A stretch of 64,000 bases of DNA from JAJTDS01 sp964202895 (GCA_964202895.1 CAXNJM010000001.1:744001-808000); one strand, 5' to 3'. Shown: positions 39,733 to 49,543, counted from the stretch's first letter. Numbers and translations are program-made. The notes: generated from the sequence alone by a model not told the origin.

Positions 39733-41271
39733 GTGCCAATCTTAGATAATAAAGCCTTGCTCTTAGAAGTTAAAAATTTAACTTTATCATTCTTGCAGAA
39801 AAACAACAAAAATTATCAAGTAATTTTTGAAAATATTTCTTTTTCATTAGAAGAAAATAAAATTAGTGCATTAATTGGCGATAGCGGTTGCGGAAAATCA
39901 TCTCTAGCCTTTGCAATTGCAGGGCTAGTCCCGAGTAATGTCAATATATCTGGAGAAATATTTTTTCAAGAAAAAATGATAATTTCTAATCAAAATCATC
40001 ATTATCAAAATTTTGCCGAAAGATTTTCACAATATCAACAAATAAAAGGCTTTAGAGGCAATAAAATAGCCATTATTTTTCAAGATCCATCGGGAGCCTT
40101 AAACCCTCTACATTCAATTGGTTCGCAAATAGAAGAATCTATTATTATTCATAAACCCAATATTAGTAAAAAAGAGCTGAATCTGCAAGTTAAGTCAATC
40201 TTAAAAATGGTTGAATTGGAATCAATTGAATCAAGGTTAAATGATTATCCACATCAATTTTCAGGAGGCCAGAAGCAAAGAATTATGATAGCTATTGCAA
40301 TTGCCAATAAACCAAAACTAATTATTGCAGATGAACCAACAACTGCACTTGACCCGTCTACCAAACAAGAAATATTAAAATTATTTCAAAAAATAGCAAA
40401 AGAGTGGCAGACTGCCATTTTGCTTATTACTCATAATCTTGAGAATGTAGAAAATTATGCCGATAAAATATTTGTATTGGAAGATAAAAAACTAGTTGAG
40501 CCATATAAATCTAGGCTTTATCAAAATTATTTAGAATATAAAAAACAAAAAGAAATTATCTACTGCAATCAATCAGAAGAAGGCGAGAAGAAGAAAATAT
40601 TTAAGATTGATAATCTTATCGCTAATTATCAAATGAAGAAGAATATTCAAAATAAGGGTATTAGTTTTAATTTATATCAAAAACAAAACCTTGCAATTAT
40701 TGGCAAGAGTGGCATCGGGAAAACCAGCCTTGCATTAGCGATGCTTAATTTGACTGAATCTACGGGAGTAGTGAATTTTTTTAACGATGAAGGGGAGATA
40801 TCAAATTGGCATACCGCCAAAAAATCTCGCCAAAAAACCCTAGAATTAAGAAAAAATCTACAAATTGTCTTTCAAGACCCTTTCTCTAGCCTCAGCCCTC
40901 GTCTAAAAATTTTTAATATTATAGCAGAAGGCTTAGAAATACACTATCCCCTTGATTCAAAGATTATCATCAAAGAAAAAATCACTAATATTTTGAAGGA
41001 AGTTAATTTATCTCTTGATTTGTTAGAAAAATATCCACATCAATTATCTGGAGGGCAAAGACAAAGGGTTGCAATCGCTAGATCTTTAATTATTGAACCA
41101 AAAATTATTATTTTAGATGAACCAACCTCAGCCCTTGATTTTACTAATCAAATTATCATTATTGAATTGTTGAAAAAAATTCAACAACATCGCGACATCA
41201 CTTACATTCTAATTTCTCACGATATCGCAATTATAAAAAATCTTTGCTCTAAAACCCTAGAAATTCAATAA
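39733..41271 (+). CDS. Fused dipeptide/oligopeptide ABC transporter ATPase (YejF-like)
   Basis: The 512-residue product holds two complete nucleotide-binding domains: Walker A GDSGCGKSSL with signature FSGGQKQRIMIA and ADEPTTALD, then GKSGIGKTSL with LSGGQRQRVAIA and LDEPTSALD. This is the DppD-DppF fusion seen in YejF-type peptide and microcin C importers. Permease and binding-protein genes are not adjacent. The start is a GTG at 39733; no upstream ATG is available in frame, and no clear Shine-Dalgarno site is seen. Confidence 0.92.
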   Translation: MPILDNKALLLEVKNLTLSFLQKNNKNYQVIFENISFSLEENKISALIGDSGCGKSSLAFAIAGLVPSNVNISGEIFFQEKMIISNQNHHYQNFAERFSQYQQIKGFRGNKIAIIFQDPSGALNPLHSIGSQIEESIIIHKPNISKKELNLQVKSILKMVELESIESRLNDYPHQFSGGQKQRIMIAIAIANKPKLIIADEPTTALDPSTKQEILKLFQKIAKEWQTAILLITHNLENVENYADKIFVLEDKKLVEPYKSRLYQNYLEYKKQKEIIYCNQSEEGEKKKIFKIDNLIANYQMKKNIQNKGISFNLYQKQNLAIIGKSGIGKTSLALAMLNLTESTGVVNFFNDEGEISNWHTAKKSRQKTLELRKNLQIVFQDPFSSLSPRLKIFNIIAEGLEIHYPLDSKIIIKEKITNILKEVNLSLDLLEKYPHQLSGGQRQRVAIARSLIIEPKIIILDEPTSALDFTNQIIIIELLKKIQQHRDITYILISHDIAIIKNLCSKTLEIQ

Positions 41272-41274
41272 AAT

Positions 41275-42561
41275 CTATATAATTTTTGACCCTTTTTCTA
41301 ATTCTATTTTAAATTGCTTATTATCAATTTGGTTATGCCATTTACTAATAGCAATCGTCGCGACACTATTGCCAATTAAATTGGTTATGCTTCTTGCTTC
41401 CGACATAAAACGGTCAACTCCAAGAATTAGAGGCAAACCGATTATTAATTCTTGATGATTAAACATCGCAAGAGTTGAGGCCAGAGTAATGAAACCGCTT
41501 CCCGAAACCCCCGCAGCTCCCTTTGAAGTAATTAATAACAAGCCAATTAAAGAAAACTGTTGAGCAATTGATAAATCTGCCCCCATTGCATTACCAATAA
41601 AAATAATCGCCATAGTAAAATAAATACAAGTGCCGTCAAGATTAAACGAATAGCCAGCGGGAATAATAATACCAATTGCCGATTTAGAACAGCCCAATTT
41701 CTCAAGCTTTTGAATAATCATTGGCAATGCTGACTCCGAAGATGAAGTGCCAAGAACAAGGATTATTTCTGATTTTATATAAGATAAAAATTTAATAATA
41801 CTAAAACCGCATATTCTGCAAACTAAAGCGAGAACGGTAAAAATAAAAATACCGCAAGTTAAATAAAAAATTAAAATTAAAGAGATTAATTCTTTAAGGC
41901 TACCAAGACCATATTTACCTATAGTGTAAGAAATTGCTCCAAATGCTCCAATCGGAGCCAATTTAGCAATAACTCCAATAGTTTTAAACAATATCTTTGA
42001 AAATTCTTCAAAGAAATTGATAATTGAGCCAATTTCTTTTTTAATTGGCAGGCTTGCCAAACCTAGAAACAAAGCAACCAAAAGAATTGATAGAATTTCA
42101 CCATTAACAAATGCAGAGCTTAAGGTGTCTGGAATTATTTTAATTAAAAAATCAGAAAAATTATGCCCAATATGTTGGCTATTATGCACTATTTCCAGAG
42201 ATTTAGCCGGCATTTTTTCAACCATTTCTTTTGCTATTTGTCCATTGATTGATTTACCTAAATCAGCAAAATGAGCAACTCCAAAACCAACAATTAAGGC
42301 GAAAGTTGTTAATAATTCGAAATATATCAACATTTTTAACCCTAATTTACCAATTTTTATATCACCACTATTGATAACTCCATTAAAAATAGTGCAAAAT
42401 ATCAAAGGCCCGATAAGCATTTTAATTAGCTTGATAAAGCCATCACCCAAAAATTTACAGGAAATTGCTAATTCTGGGAAAAAGCAACCAAAAATTACAC
42501 CAAAAATAATTGCTATAATTACCTGAAAATATGTACTTTTAATAATTTTAGACTTTTTCAT
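41275..42561 (-). CDS. dctA: C4-dicarboxylate/amino acid:cation symporter (DAACS family)
   Basis: The 428-residue membrane protein has the family motifs LGTSSSESALP (serine-rich loop) and PAGYSFNLDGT, the cation and substrate site, plus GVSGSGFITLASTLA and VDRFMSEARSITN. The SSSESALP form is characteristic of DctA, which imports succinate, malate and fumarate. Glutamate or aspartate uptake by a GltP-like homologue is the alternative. It converges with the ABC ATPase gene with 3 bp between the stops. Confidence 0.92.
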   Translation of the reverse strand: MKKSKIIKSTYFQVIIAIIFGVIFGCFFPELAISCKFLGDGFIKLIKMLIGPLIFCTIFNGVINSGDIKIGKLGLKMLIYFELLTTFALIVGFGVAHFADLGKSINGQIAKEMVEKMPAKSLEIVHNSQHIGHNFSDFLIKIIPDTLSSAFVNGEILSILLVALFLGLASLPIKKEIGSIINFFEEFSKILFKTIGVIAKLAPIGAFGAISYTIGKYGLGSLKELISLILIFYLTCGIFIFTVLALVCRICGFSIIKFLSYIKSEIILVLGTSSSESALPMIIQKLEKLGCSKSAIGIIIPAGYSFNLDGTCIYFTMAIIFIGNAMGADLSIAQQFSLIGLLLITSKGAAGVSGSGFITLASTLAMFNHQELIIGLPLILGVDRFMSEARSITNLIGNSVATIAISKWHNQIDNKQFKIELEKGSKII

Positions 42562-42824
42562 TTAACACTTAATTTTATTTTAAAAACAAAAGATCGAGGC
42601 TTATTTTTATTTTTTAATAATCAATCTTTTTATGTAAAAATTAATTGCTCCTTATTTTTAGATTCATAATGAAACATCTCAAATTTATGTTTGATTTTGT
42701 AAAATAAACTAAGATAATTATTTATTCACTAATAAATTGTATCAATATTTGATTTTAATTTAAATAATATTCAACTAAAAACACCTATTAACTTAAACTT
42801 AATTAATCTTAACTTTCATTTTTA

Positions 42825-43193
42825 ATGAGTAAAAATATACATATAGATCTGAAGCATCTTTCAAATATTGTTGACGGAGACATTGAATTTGAGAAAGAGC
42901 TTTTTAAAGTGTTTATTGATAATGGAAAATTAAATATTGAGAAAATGGAAATATCTATTCAAGAAAATAGCGATGAATCTTGGTATGCTTGCTCTCATGC
43001 TTTCAAGGGAGCATCCGCAGCGGTTGGAGCATTTCAATTGGCAAAAATTCTTGAAGAATGTCAACAGTTAACAATCTCTTCAAAACAAGATAAAATAACA
43101 ATACTTAAACAAGCAAAAATAGAGTTTAACCACATACTCAACCTATTATCAAGTAAGTATCCTGAAATATTACAAATATCGTCAAATCCCTAA
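42825..43193 (+). CDS. HPt (histidine phosphotransfer) domain protein
   Basis: The 122-residue four-helix protein has the phosphoacceptor motif at His58 with Lys61-Gly62 (SHAFKGASAAVGA), matching HPt domains such as those in Ypd1 and Rickettsiales phosphorelays. It presumably passes phosphate between a hybrid kinase and a response regulator encoded elsewhere; ChpT is a different fold. It is monocistronic, followed by tRNA-Lys. Confidence 0.9.
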   Translation: MSKNIHIDLKHLSNIVDGDIEFEKELFKVFIDNGKLNIEKMEISIQENSDESWYACSHAFKGASAAVGAFQLAKILEECQQLTISSKQDKITILKQAKIEFNHILNLLSSKYPEILQISSNP

Positions 43194-43250
43194 TTTTATC
43201 CCCCGATTTTAACTCATTAAATAATTTTTAATAATTTAAGAAAAAAATAC

Positions 43251-43279
43251 TTGATTGTTAAAAAGTTAATATTTATAAT
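43251..43279 (+). promoter_or_regulatory. Sigma70-type promoter of tRNA-Lys
   Basis: TTGATT (43251-43256) and a perfect TATAAT (43274-43279) are spaced by 17 bp, and the -10 ends 28 bp before the tRNA 5' end. This is the clearest promoter in the window. Confidence 0.65.
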
Positions 43280-43307
43280 TCTGGACTAAAATTTCTTTTG
43301 ACATTTA

Positions 43308-43383
43308 GAGTGCGTAGCTCAGTCGGTAGAGCACCTGACTTTTAATTAGGTGGTCGTTGGTTCGATTCCAACCGCACTCACCA
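43308..43383 (+). tRNA. tRNA-Lys (anticodon TTT)
   Basis: The sequence folds as a 76-nt tRNA with encoded CCA. Acceptor GAGTGCG pairs with CGCACTC, the T-loop is TTCGATT, and the anticodon stem CCTGA/TTAGG encloses CTTTTAA, giving TTT (Lys). Confidence 0.97.
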
Positions 43384-43590
43384 CTAAACCAAAAGCCACA
43401 CAATTTTAATCTCTGCCAAAAATTATTAATAGTCTTTAAAAATTAAAATTAATAATTACAACATTTTGGTTGCAATTTCTAAAAAAAATATTAGCTTAGC
43501 AATATCTAATTGTTCATCTTTTCTAAAAAAAGAATCGCAATATTAAAGAGTTTTTATGTCAAAAAATTATCAACTTATAATTTTGTTCTA

Positions 43591-43618
43591 CAAAATCTTG
43601 AGGGCAAAATCTTGAGGG
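43591..43618. repeat. Two tandem 14-bp repeats upstream of the peroxiredoxin gene
   Basis: CAAAATCTTGAGGG occurs at 43591-43604 and again at 43605-43618, 52 bp before the peroxiredoxin start and downstream of a TATAAT-like box at 43576-43581. It could be a direct-repeat operator or a simple duplication in the 5' untranslated region. Confidence 0.8.
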
Positions 43619-43670
43619 CAATAATTAATTAACAAAACAACTCATTCAATTAACTTTAAAAAATAAAATT

Positions 43671-44273
43671 ATGTCAGTATTAGTAGGAAAAAAGGCTCCA
43701 GATTTCACCGCTTCTACGGTTATGCCAAACAATGAAATCAACGATCATTTTAATCTTCACAATTTCATTAACGGAAAAATCGCTATTCTGTTTTTTTACC
43801 CTCTTGATTTTACCTTCGTTTGCCCATCTGAAATAATTGCTTTCGATAAAAGATTCAACGAATTTAAAAGTCGTGGAGTTGAAGTAATTGGAGTTTCTGT
43901 TGACTCAAAATATAGCCATCTTGCTTGGAAAAATACCGAAGTAAATAAAGGCGGAATCGGACAAGTTAAATATCCATTAGTGTCAGATTTAACAAAATCA
44001 ATTGCCCGCGATTACGATGTATTAATGGGCGATGCCGTTGCCTTAAGAGGAACTTTTCTAATCGACCAAGAAGGAATGGTTCGCCATCAATTAATCAATG
44101 ACTTGCCTCTTGGTAGAAATATCGAAGAAGCAATCAGAATGATAGATGCTTTAAAATTTTTCCAAGAACACGGAGAAGTCTGCCCTGCTGGCTGGAATCA
44201 AGGCAAAAAAGGCATGAAAGCTAGCACTCAAGGTGTTGCTGAATATTTATCTTTAAATGTTGAAGATCTATAA
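43671..44273 (+). CDS. 2-Cys peroxiredoxin (AhpC/Prx1 type)
   Basis: The 200-residue product has the peroxidatic Cys in LDFTFVCPSE and the resolving Cys in GEVCPAGW, with the typical 2-Cys C-terminal helix region containing YLS. It reduces hydrogen peroxide and organic peroxides, recycled by thioredoxin or AhpF. It is followed by a hairpin with a T-run. Confidence 0.97.
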   Translation: MSVLVGKKAPDFTASTVMPNNEINDHFNLHNFINGKIAILFFYPLDFTFVCPSEIIAFDKRFNEFKSRGVEVIGVSVDSKYSHLAWKNTEVNKGGIGQVKYPLVSDLTKSIARDYDVLMGDAVALRGTFLIDQEGMVRHQLINDLPLGRNIEEAIRMIDALKFFQEHGEVCPAGWNQGKKGMKASTQGVAEYLSLNVEDL

Positions 44274-44286
44274 ATAATCACCCCCT

Positions 44287-44354
44287 CCCTTGTAAATCCT
44301 AATTCTAAATTCTAATTCTAAATTTTAATTTAGGCATTATTTACAAGGGTTTTT
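44287..44354 (+). terminator. Long hairpin plus T-run between peroxiredoxin and hisA
   Basis: CCCTTGTAAAT (44287-44297) is exactly complementary to 44339-44349 and is followed directly by TTTTT (44350-44354). Inside the loop CCTAA and TTAGG can pair further. The structure fits an intrinsic terminator for the peroxiredoxin transcript, but it ends only 10 bp before the hisA GTG start, so it may also attenuate hisA expression. Confidence 0.55.
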
Positions 44355-44364
44355 CCTAAATTTT

Positions 44365-45090
44365 GTGATACTATTCCCCGCAATTGATTTAAAAAATGGT
44401 AAATGTGTTAGATTGCTAAAAGGCGATTTCTCACAAGCCACTATTTACAATGAAAATCCACTAGCACAAGCTCAAGAATTTACTAATAACGGCTTTAAAT
44501 TTTTGCATTTAATCGATCTTGATGGTGCATTAAATGGCAATGTATTTAATCAAATTGCCATCAAAGAAATTATCGCCAATATTAAAATTCCTATTCAACT
44601 AGGAGGAGGCATCAGAACCCTTAAAGATATTGAAAAATGGCTAAATATAGGGGTTAACAAAATAATTCTAGGCACAATTGCAGTCACCAACCCAGAAATA
44701 ACCAAAGAAGCCTGCAAATTATTTAAAAATCAAATTATTATTGGCATAGATAGCAGAAATAATCTAGTCTCAACTGCTGGCTGGGTTGAAAACTCAAATA
44801 TTACAACTATTGAATTAGCAAAAAAATATGAAGATGTCGGAGCTTCCGCAATTATTTATACCGATATTTCACGAGATGGAACCTTATCTGGAGTCGATAT
44901 AGATGGAACTAAAGCCTTGGCAATGGCGGTTAAAATTCCTGTAATAGCTTCTGGTGGAGTTGGGAAAATCGATGATTTAATAAAAATATCACAACTAGAA
45001 GAATTTGGAGTCGTAGGCTCAATTATCGGTAAAGCATGGTATCAAAAAACCATAACCATCAAAGAATTACAAGAAAATAATTTTTTATAA
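44365..45090 (+). CDS. hisA: ProFAR isomerase
   Basis: The 241-residue TIM-barrel protein begins ILFPAIDLKNGKCVRL and has HLIDLDGAL, IQLGGGIRT, GIDSRNN and the second half TDISRDGTLSGVD with IASGGVG, matching HisA rather than HisF (which begins with KRIIPCLDV-type sequence). It isomerises ProFAR in histidine biosynthesis. The start is a GTG close to a strong hairpin. hisH and hisF are not adjacent. Confidence 0.95.
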   Translation: MILFPAIDLKNGKCVRLLKGDFSQATIYNENPLAQAQEFTNNGFKFLHLIDLDGALNGNVFNQIAIKEIIANIKIPIQLGGGIRTLKDIEKWLNIGVNKIILGTIAVTNPEITKEACKLFKNQIIIGIDSRNNLVSTAGWVENSNITTIELAKKYEDVGASAIIYTDISRDGTLSGVDIDGTKALAMAVKIPVIASGGVGKIDDLIKISQLEEFGVVGSIIGKAWYQKTITIKELQENNFL

Positions 45091-45104
45091 TTATTTATAA
45101 AATT

Positions 45105-47162
45105 TTATTTATTATCGCTAAAAGTGCTACAACGATTTAATATTCTTGATGCTCTAGCAATTGCATTAGTTAAATAAAAATCATATTTCTGAGCAATAAT
45201 TTTCAATTGCGAATCTAGAATATTAACCTCCTCATTCAATGAAATAGCAGATTCTGGAGTTGGATTGTTAAGATTGGCAATCGCCTTATGATTAGAAATC
45301 AGCATTCTTAATTGTGAAATATCATCAAAATCAAGAGTAATTGACATTTTTTTAGCTATTTCAAGAATAAATTGCCATTCAGCTTTTGCATCACCAAGCG
45401 GAAATGTTGATAGTGAAGAAATTTGCGCTCGCCCTTCAAAATTAATAAAAATAGCTTCTTTTTCAGTGTAGGCGGGGCAAGGTAAAATAATATCAGCAAC
45501 ATTTGCACCATTATCTCCGTGAGAACCTAGATAAATTATAAATTTATCTTTTAAAGCATTGAAATCAATGTCATCATCAACTCCTAATAAGAATATTGTT
45601 TTTACTTCTTGATTATTAACAATCTCTTTTATTCCGCCTTTATTTACAAAACCTAGCTCTAAACCGTTTATTAGGCCAGTATTTTTTGCTAAAAAGTTAA
45701 AACCATTCCAATCTTCTTTAATGAAATTAAATTTATTGGCAATTAACTTAGTTAAATTCATTATTTGATTACCTTCAACCCCAGTAATTGCATCTTCCCC
45801 AATTATTAAAATTGGATTTTTAGCATTTTTAAGAATCTTAGAAAAATAATGCTCTTCTTTGATTATTGAACTCATAATTGCAACATCATTGCCAAGATCT
45901 TGATATTTATAAGTTAGATCGATTTTTTGTGTCTCTTCATTTTTAGCATCATCATTTAACCCAATAACCGCAATATTTTGTGGATTCTTTATAAAAGCTT
46001 TTCTTAAGCGATAATTTAACAATGGAGCATCTAAACGAGGGTTGACCCCTATCAATAAACAAGCATCCGCCTTTTCAACGGCAGAAATAGTAGTATTAAA
46101 TAGATAAGAACCACGATCATTGGCATTAATCGCTTGATTAGCAAGCCTTGATTCATAATTATTACAATCAATTTTATCAAATAAATTTTTTAAGGCAAAA
46201 ATATCTTCAATTGTGGATAATTTACCACTTAAAGCAGATATTTGATTAGATTTTAATGATTTAAGATTATCCACAACATTGTCAATTGCTTCTGTAATTG
46301 TAGATTCAACTAATTTGCCATTCTTTTTAACATAAGCTTTATCAAGCCTTTGATATTTAAGGCCATCATAACAAAAACGAGATTTATCGCTAAGCCACTC
46401 TTCGTTGATTTCTTCATTGGGAGAAGGTAGTATTCTCATAACCTCAAGACCTCTGCTATCAACTCTAATATTACTGCCCATTGCATCCATAATATCAACT
46501 GACTGGGTTTTTTTAAGTTCCCAACTTCTAGCTTTAAAGCTATAAGGTTTTGATGTAAGTGCTCCAACAGGACATAAATCGATAATGTTGCCTGATAATT
46601 CTGAATTTATTGATTTTTCAAGATAAGTAGTGATTTCAGTGCCTTCGCCCCTTGATATGGCACCCATTTCTCCTGTTCCTGCTATATCTTCCATAAATCT
46701 GACACAACGAGTGCAATGAATACAACGAGTCATTTGGGTTTTAACCAACGGACCAAGATCTTTATTGCTAACCGCTCTTTTTGATTCGTGAAAATTACTA
46801 TTACCACTACCATACTGAAAAGCTTGATCTTGTAGATCGCACTCACCACCTTGATCGCAAATTGGACAATCAAGAGGATGATTAGCTAATAAAAACTCCA
46901 TAACACCTTCGCGGGCTTTTTTTACCATTGGAGTTGTGGTAAATATTTGCATTCCTTCAACAGCAGACATCGCACAAGAGGCAACTGGCTTCGGCGGGCC
47001 TCCAACAACTTCCACGAGACACATTCTGCAATTTCCAGCAATTGCGAGCTTCTCGTGATAACAAAAACGAGGGATTTCGATTCCTGCTATTTCACAAGCT
47101 TGAATAATTGTAATACCAGCAGGAACTTGGTATTCATTATTATCAATAGAAATTTTTATCAT
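45105..47162 (-). CDS. nuoG: NADH-quinone oxidoreductase subunit G
   Basis: The 685-residue product has an N-terminal 2Fe-2S ferredoxin domain (PRFCYHEKLAIAGNCRMCLVE), the His-Cys 4Fe-4S site (HPLDCPICDQGGECDLQDQ) and the second 4Fe-4S set (TRCIHCTRCVRF), followed by a molybdopterin oxidoreductase-like domain. It carries electrons within the peripheral arm of complex I. Other nuo genes are not in the window, as in Rickettsiales where the operon is split. Confidence 0.97.
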   Translation of the reverse strand: MIKISIDNNEYQVPAGITIIQACEIAGIEIPRFCYHEKLAIAGNCRMCLVEVVGGPPKPVASCAMSAVEGMQIFTTTPMVKKAREGVMEFLLANHPLDCPICDQGGECDLQDQAFQYGSGNSNFHESKRAVSNKDLGPLVKTQMTRCIHCTRCVRFMEDIAGTGEMGAISRGEGTEITTYLEKSINSELSGNIIDLCPVGALTSKPYSFKARSWELKKTQSVDIMDAMGSNIRVDSRGLEVMRILPSPNEEINEEWLSDKSRFCYDGLKYQRLDKAYVKKNGKLVESTITEAIDNVVDNLKSLKSNQISALSGKLSTIEDIFALKNLFDKIDCNNYESRLANQAINANDRGSYLFNTTISAVEKADACLLIGVNPRLDAPLLNYRLRKAFIKNPQNIAVIGLNDDAKNEETQKIDLTYKYQDLGNDVAIMSSIIKEEHYFSKILKNAKNPILIIGEDAITGVEGNQIMNLTKLIANKFNFIKEDWNGFNFLAKNTGLINGLELGFVNKGGIKEIVNNQEVKTIFLLGVDDDIDFNALKDKFIIYLGSHGDNGANVADIILPCPAYTEKEAIFINFEGRAQISSLSTFPLGDAKAEWQFILEIAKKMSITLDFDDISQLRMLISNHKAIANLNNPTPESAISLNEEVNILDSQLKIIAQKYDFYLTNAIARASRILNRCSTFSDNK

Positions 47163-47182
47163 TTTTATTGCTAATTAGTTAA

Positions 47183-49027
47183 TTAATCTTGCACAAAATC
47201 AAATTTAGATTCCTTGCCACGACTCATTCTCTTTCTTTCATTCGTATCAAGAAACTTTTTTCTTAAGCGGAGAGCTTTTGGAGTAACCTCTGCAAGCTCA
47301 TCATCGCTAATGTAGGTTATCATCTCTTCAAGAGTTAAATCTCTGGGCGGGGTTAACCTTATTGCTTCATCGGTTCCTGATGCTCTGACATTAGTAAGTT
47401 GTTTGCCTTTTAAAACATTAACTTCTAGGTCTCCTTGTTTTGCATTTTCACCAATTATCATTCCAGCATAAACTTTTTGTTGTGGCTTGACAAATAGAGT
47501 TCCTCTATCTTGAAGATTCCACAATGCATAAGCAACCGCTTCACCTGAATCGGTAGATATTAATGCACCATTCTTTTTGAATGATATTTCTCCTTTATAA
47601 GGAACATAACTATTAAAAATACGATTCAAAACTCCTGTTCCCTTGGTGTCAGTTAGGAATTCGCCTTGATAACCAATCATACCTCTTGAAGGCACTAAAA
47701 ATACAATTCGAGTTTTACCGCCAGTTGATGGCTTCATTTCTGCTAATTCGCCTTTTCTGATTGATAATTTTTCAACTACTGAACCGCTAAAATTATCGTC
47801 AACATCAATAACTACTTCTTCAATTGGCTCAAGAATTTCGCCATTTTCACCTTTTTTAAATAATACTCTAGGTCGTGAAACCGATAATTCAAAGCCTTCT
47901 CTTCTCATATTTTCAATTAACACACCAAGCTGTAACTCGCCTCTACCACCAACTTCAAAGCTGTCTTTTCCGTCGCTTTCTTTTACTTTTATAGCCACAT
48001 TAGTTTCAGATTCTGCGAATAATCTTTCTCTGATCATTCTTGAAGTAACTTTAGTTCCTTCTGTTCCCGCAAGAGGAGAATCATTAACACTAAGAGTTAT
48101 CGCCATTGTAGGAGGGTCTATCGGAGTTGATTTTATTGGGCTAGAGACAGTAGTATCGCAAAGAGTATCTGCCACTGAAGCTTTTTCTAGGCCAGCTATG
48201 CAGACTATGTCTCCTGCTGTAGCCTCTTCAACCGCAATCTTTTCTACCCCACGAAATACATGAAGTTTGGTTAATCTTCCTTGTTCTACAAGCTCTCCCT
48301 TAAGGTTTATTGCCTTAAAACTCATTAAATTTTTTGCCTTACCAGAATATATTCTACCTGTAAGCATTCTGCCAAAATAAGGGCTATGATCTAACAAGGT
48401 TGCCAACATTGAAAATGGTGCATTTTCGTCGAATTTTGGCGGAGAAACATGACTAAGAATTAAATCAAATAAAGGTGAAAGATCTTTCTTTTCATCTTTA
48501 TCGAGGTCATTAACACACCAGCCGTCTCTACCAACTGCATAAAGGACAGGAAAATCAAGCTGTTGCTCATTGGCATTTAAAGAAACGAATAAATCAAATA
48601 TTTCATCGAGAACTTCATCAGGGCGAGCATCTGAACGATCAACTTTATTGATAATTACAATTGGTTTTAAGCCTAAATTTAAGGCTTTAGAAAGCACAAA
48701 TTTAGTTTGTGGCATTACACCTTCCGCAGAATCAACAAGCAATAAAGCACTGTCTGTCATTGACAAAACCCTTTCAACTTCACCACCAAAATCAGCATGG
48801 CCGGGAGTATCGATGATGTTTATTTTATTGCCTTTCCATGCAATAGAGGTGCATTTTGCAAGAATAGTAATCCCCCTTTCTTTTTCGAGGTCGTTGCTGT
48901 CCATAACCCTATTTTCTACCTGTTGATGAGCATGAAAGGTTCCGCTCTGATGGAGCATTGCATCAATTAAAGTTGTTTTACCATGATCAACATGGGCAAT
49001 TATTGCAACATTACGAAAGTGAGACAT
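47183..49027 (-). CDS. typA: GTP-binding protein TypA/BipA
   Basis: The product is 614 residues from ATG 49027, where MSHFRNVAIIAHVDHGKTT matches the family start; the longer ATG at 49048 would add seven atypical residues. G-motifs are AHVDHGKT, DTPGHADFGGEV and NKVDR. TypA is a ribosome-associated translational GTPase involved in stress responses and 50S assembly. It borders the accessory island on its upstream side. Confidence 0.97.
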   Translation of the reverse strand: MSHFRNVAIIAHVDHGKTTLIDAMLHQSGTFHAHQQVENRVMDSNDLEKERGITILAKCTSIAWKGNKINIIDTPGHADFGGEVERVLSMTDSALLLVDSAEGVMPQTKFVLSKALNLGLKPIVIINKVDRSDARPDEVLDEIFDLFVSLNANEQQLDFPVLYAVGRDGWCVNDLDKDEKKDLSPLFDLILSHVSPPKFDENAPFSMLATLLDHSPYFGRMLTGRIYSGKAKNLMSFKAINLKGELVEQGRLTKLHVFRGVEKIAVEEATAGDIVCIAGLEKASVADTLCDTTVSSPIKSTPIDPPTMAITLSVNDSPLAGTEGTKVTSRMIRERLFAESETNVAIKVKESDGKDSFEVGGRGELQLGVLIENMRREGFELSVSRPRVLFKKGENGEILEPIEEVVIDVDDNFSGSVVEKLSIRKGELAEMKPSTGGKTRIVFLVPSRGMIGYQGEFLTDTKGTGVLNRIFNSYVPYKGEISFKKNGALISTDSGEAVAYALWNLQDRGTLFVKPQQKVYAGMIIGENAKQGDLEVNVLKGKQLTNVRASGTDEAIRLTPPRDLTLEEMITYISDDELAEVTPKALRLRKKFLDTNERKRMSRGKESKFDFVQD

Positions 49028-49404
49028 ATTTATTTGTAATTTCAGCAAGTCTTGACATTAATTTTAGTAAATGTCAGCTTTATTTATATGGAAATAGGTA
49101 ATTAAAATACAGTTTTTGAATCTTATTTTGATACGAAGTATTGATGTAAGATCTAAAAAAATAGTATAAAAAAACGAAAATATAGCTATAAAAAATAACT
49201 TGTCAACCTAAATAATCTCTAGGTGAATAGAGTTATAATTTTCTTCCTTAATAATAATTATCTTGATAAAAGTAATCGATTCTGCGACTTCGTTTCGCTT
49301 CACAAAGGATGATAAAAGGAAAAAGAAAGGCTAAAAGCCCCCCAAGAAAGAAGACAAGGTGTTGAAACCCTTTGTGGTGAAGTTATGTTCCGTTATTATT
49401 AGGC

Positions 49405-49432
49405 CAAGGGGTTGAAACCCCTTGTTGCCGTT
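49405..49432. repeat. 28-bp repeat, copy 1 (exact copy at 54387-54414)
   Basis: The unit contains the 18-bp palindrome AAGGGGTTGAAACCCCTT followed by GTTGCCGTT. An identical 28-bp copy in the same orientation lies at 54387-54414, on the other side of the accessory genes. Degenerate relatives occur at about 49354 and 49580. Confidence 0.95.
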
Positions 49433-49460
49433 AACAATAGAGTTCGAAACCAACTCACCT

Positions 49461-49543
49461 GTCATCCTGCACGAAGTGAAACGAAGTTGCAGGATCTAAA
49501 AAACTCTTGTAATTATGGATCCTGCGACTTCGCGCAGGATGAC
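49461..49543. repeat. 83-bp nested palindromic element
   Basis: GTCATCCTGC (49461-49470) is complementary to GCAGGATGAC (49534-49543), and inside it GCAGGATC (49489-49496) is complementary to GATCCTGC (49518-49525). The element resembles the palindromic intergenic repeats common in Rickettsiales and other symbionts, and could form a cruciform or RNA hairpin. Confidence 0.9.

Noticed and set aside
42825..43193. ChpT-type phosphotransferase
   Set aside because: The protein is a short single HPt domain with HxxKG; ChpT has a kinase-like second domain.
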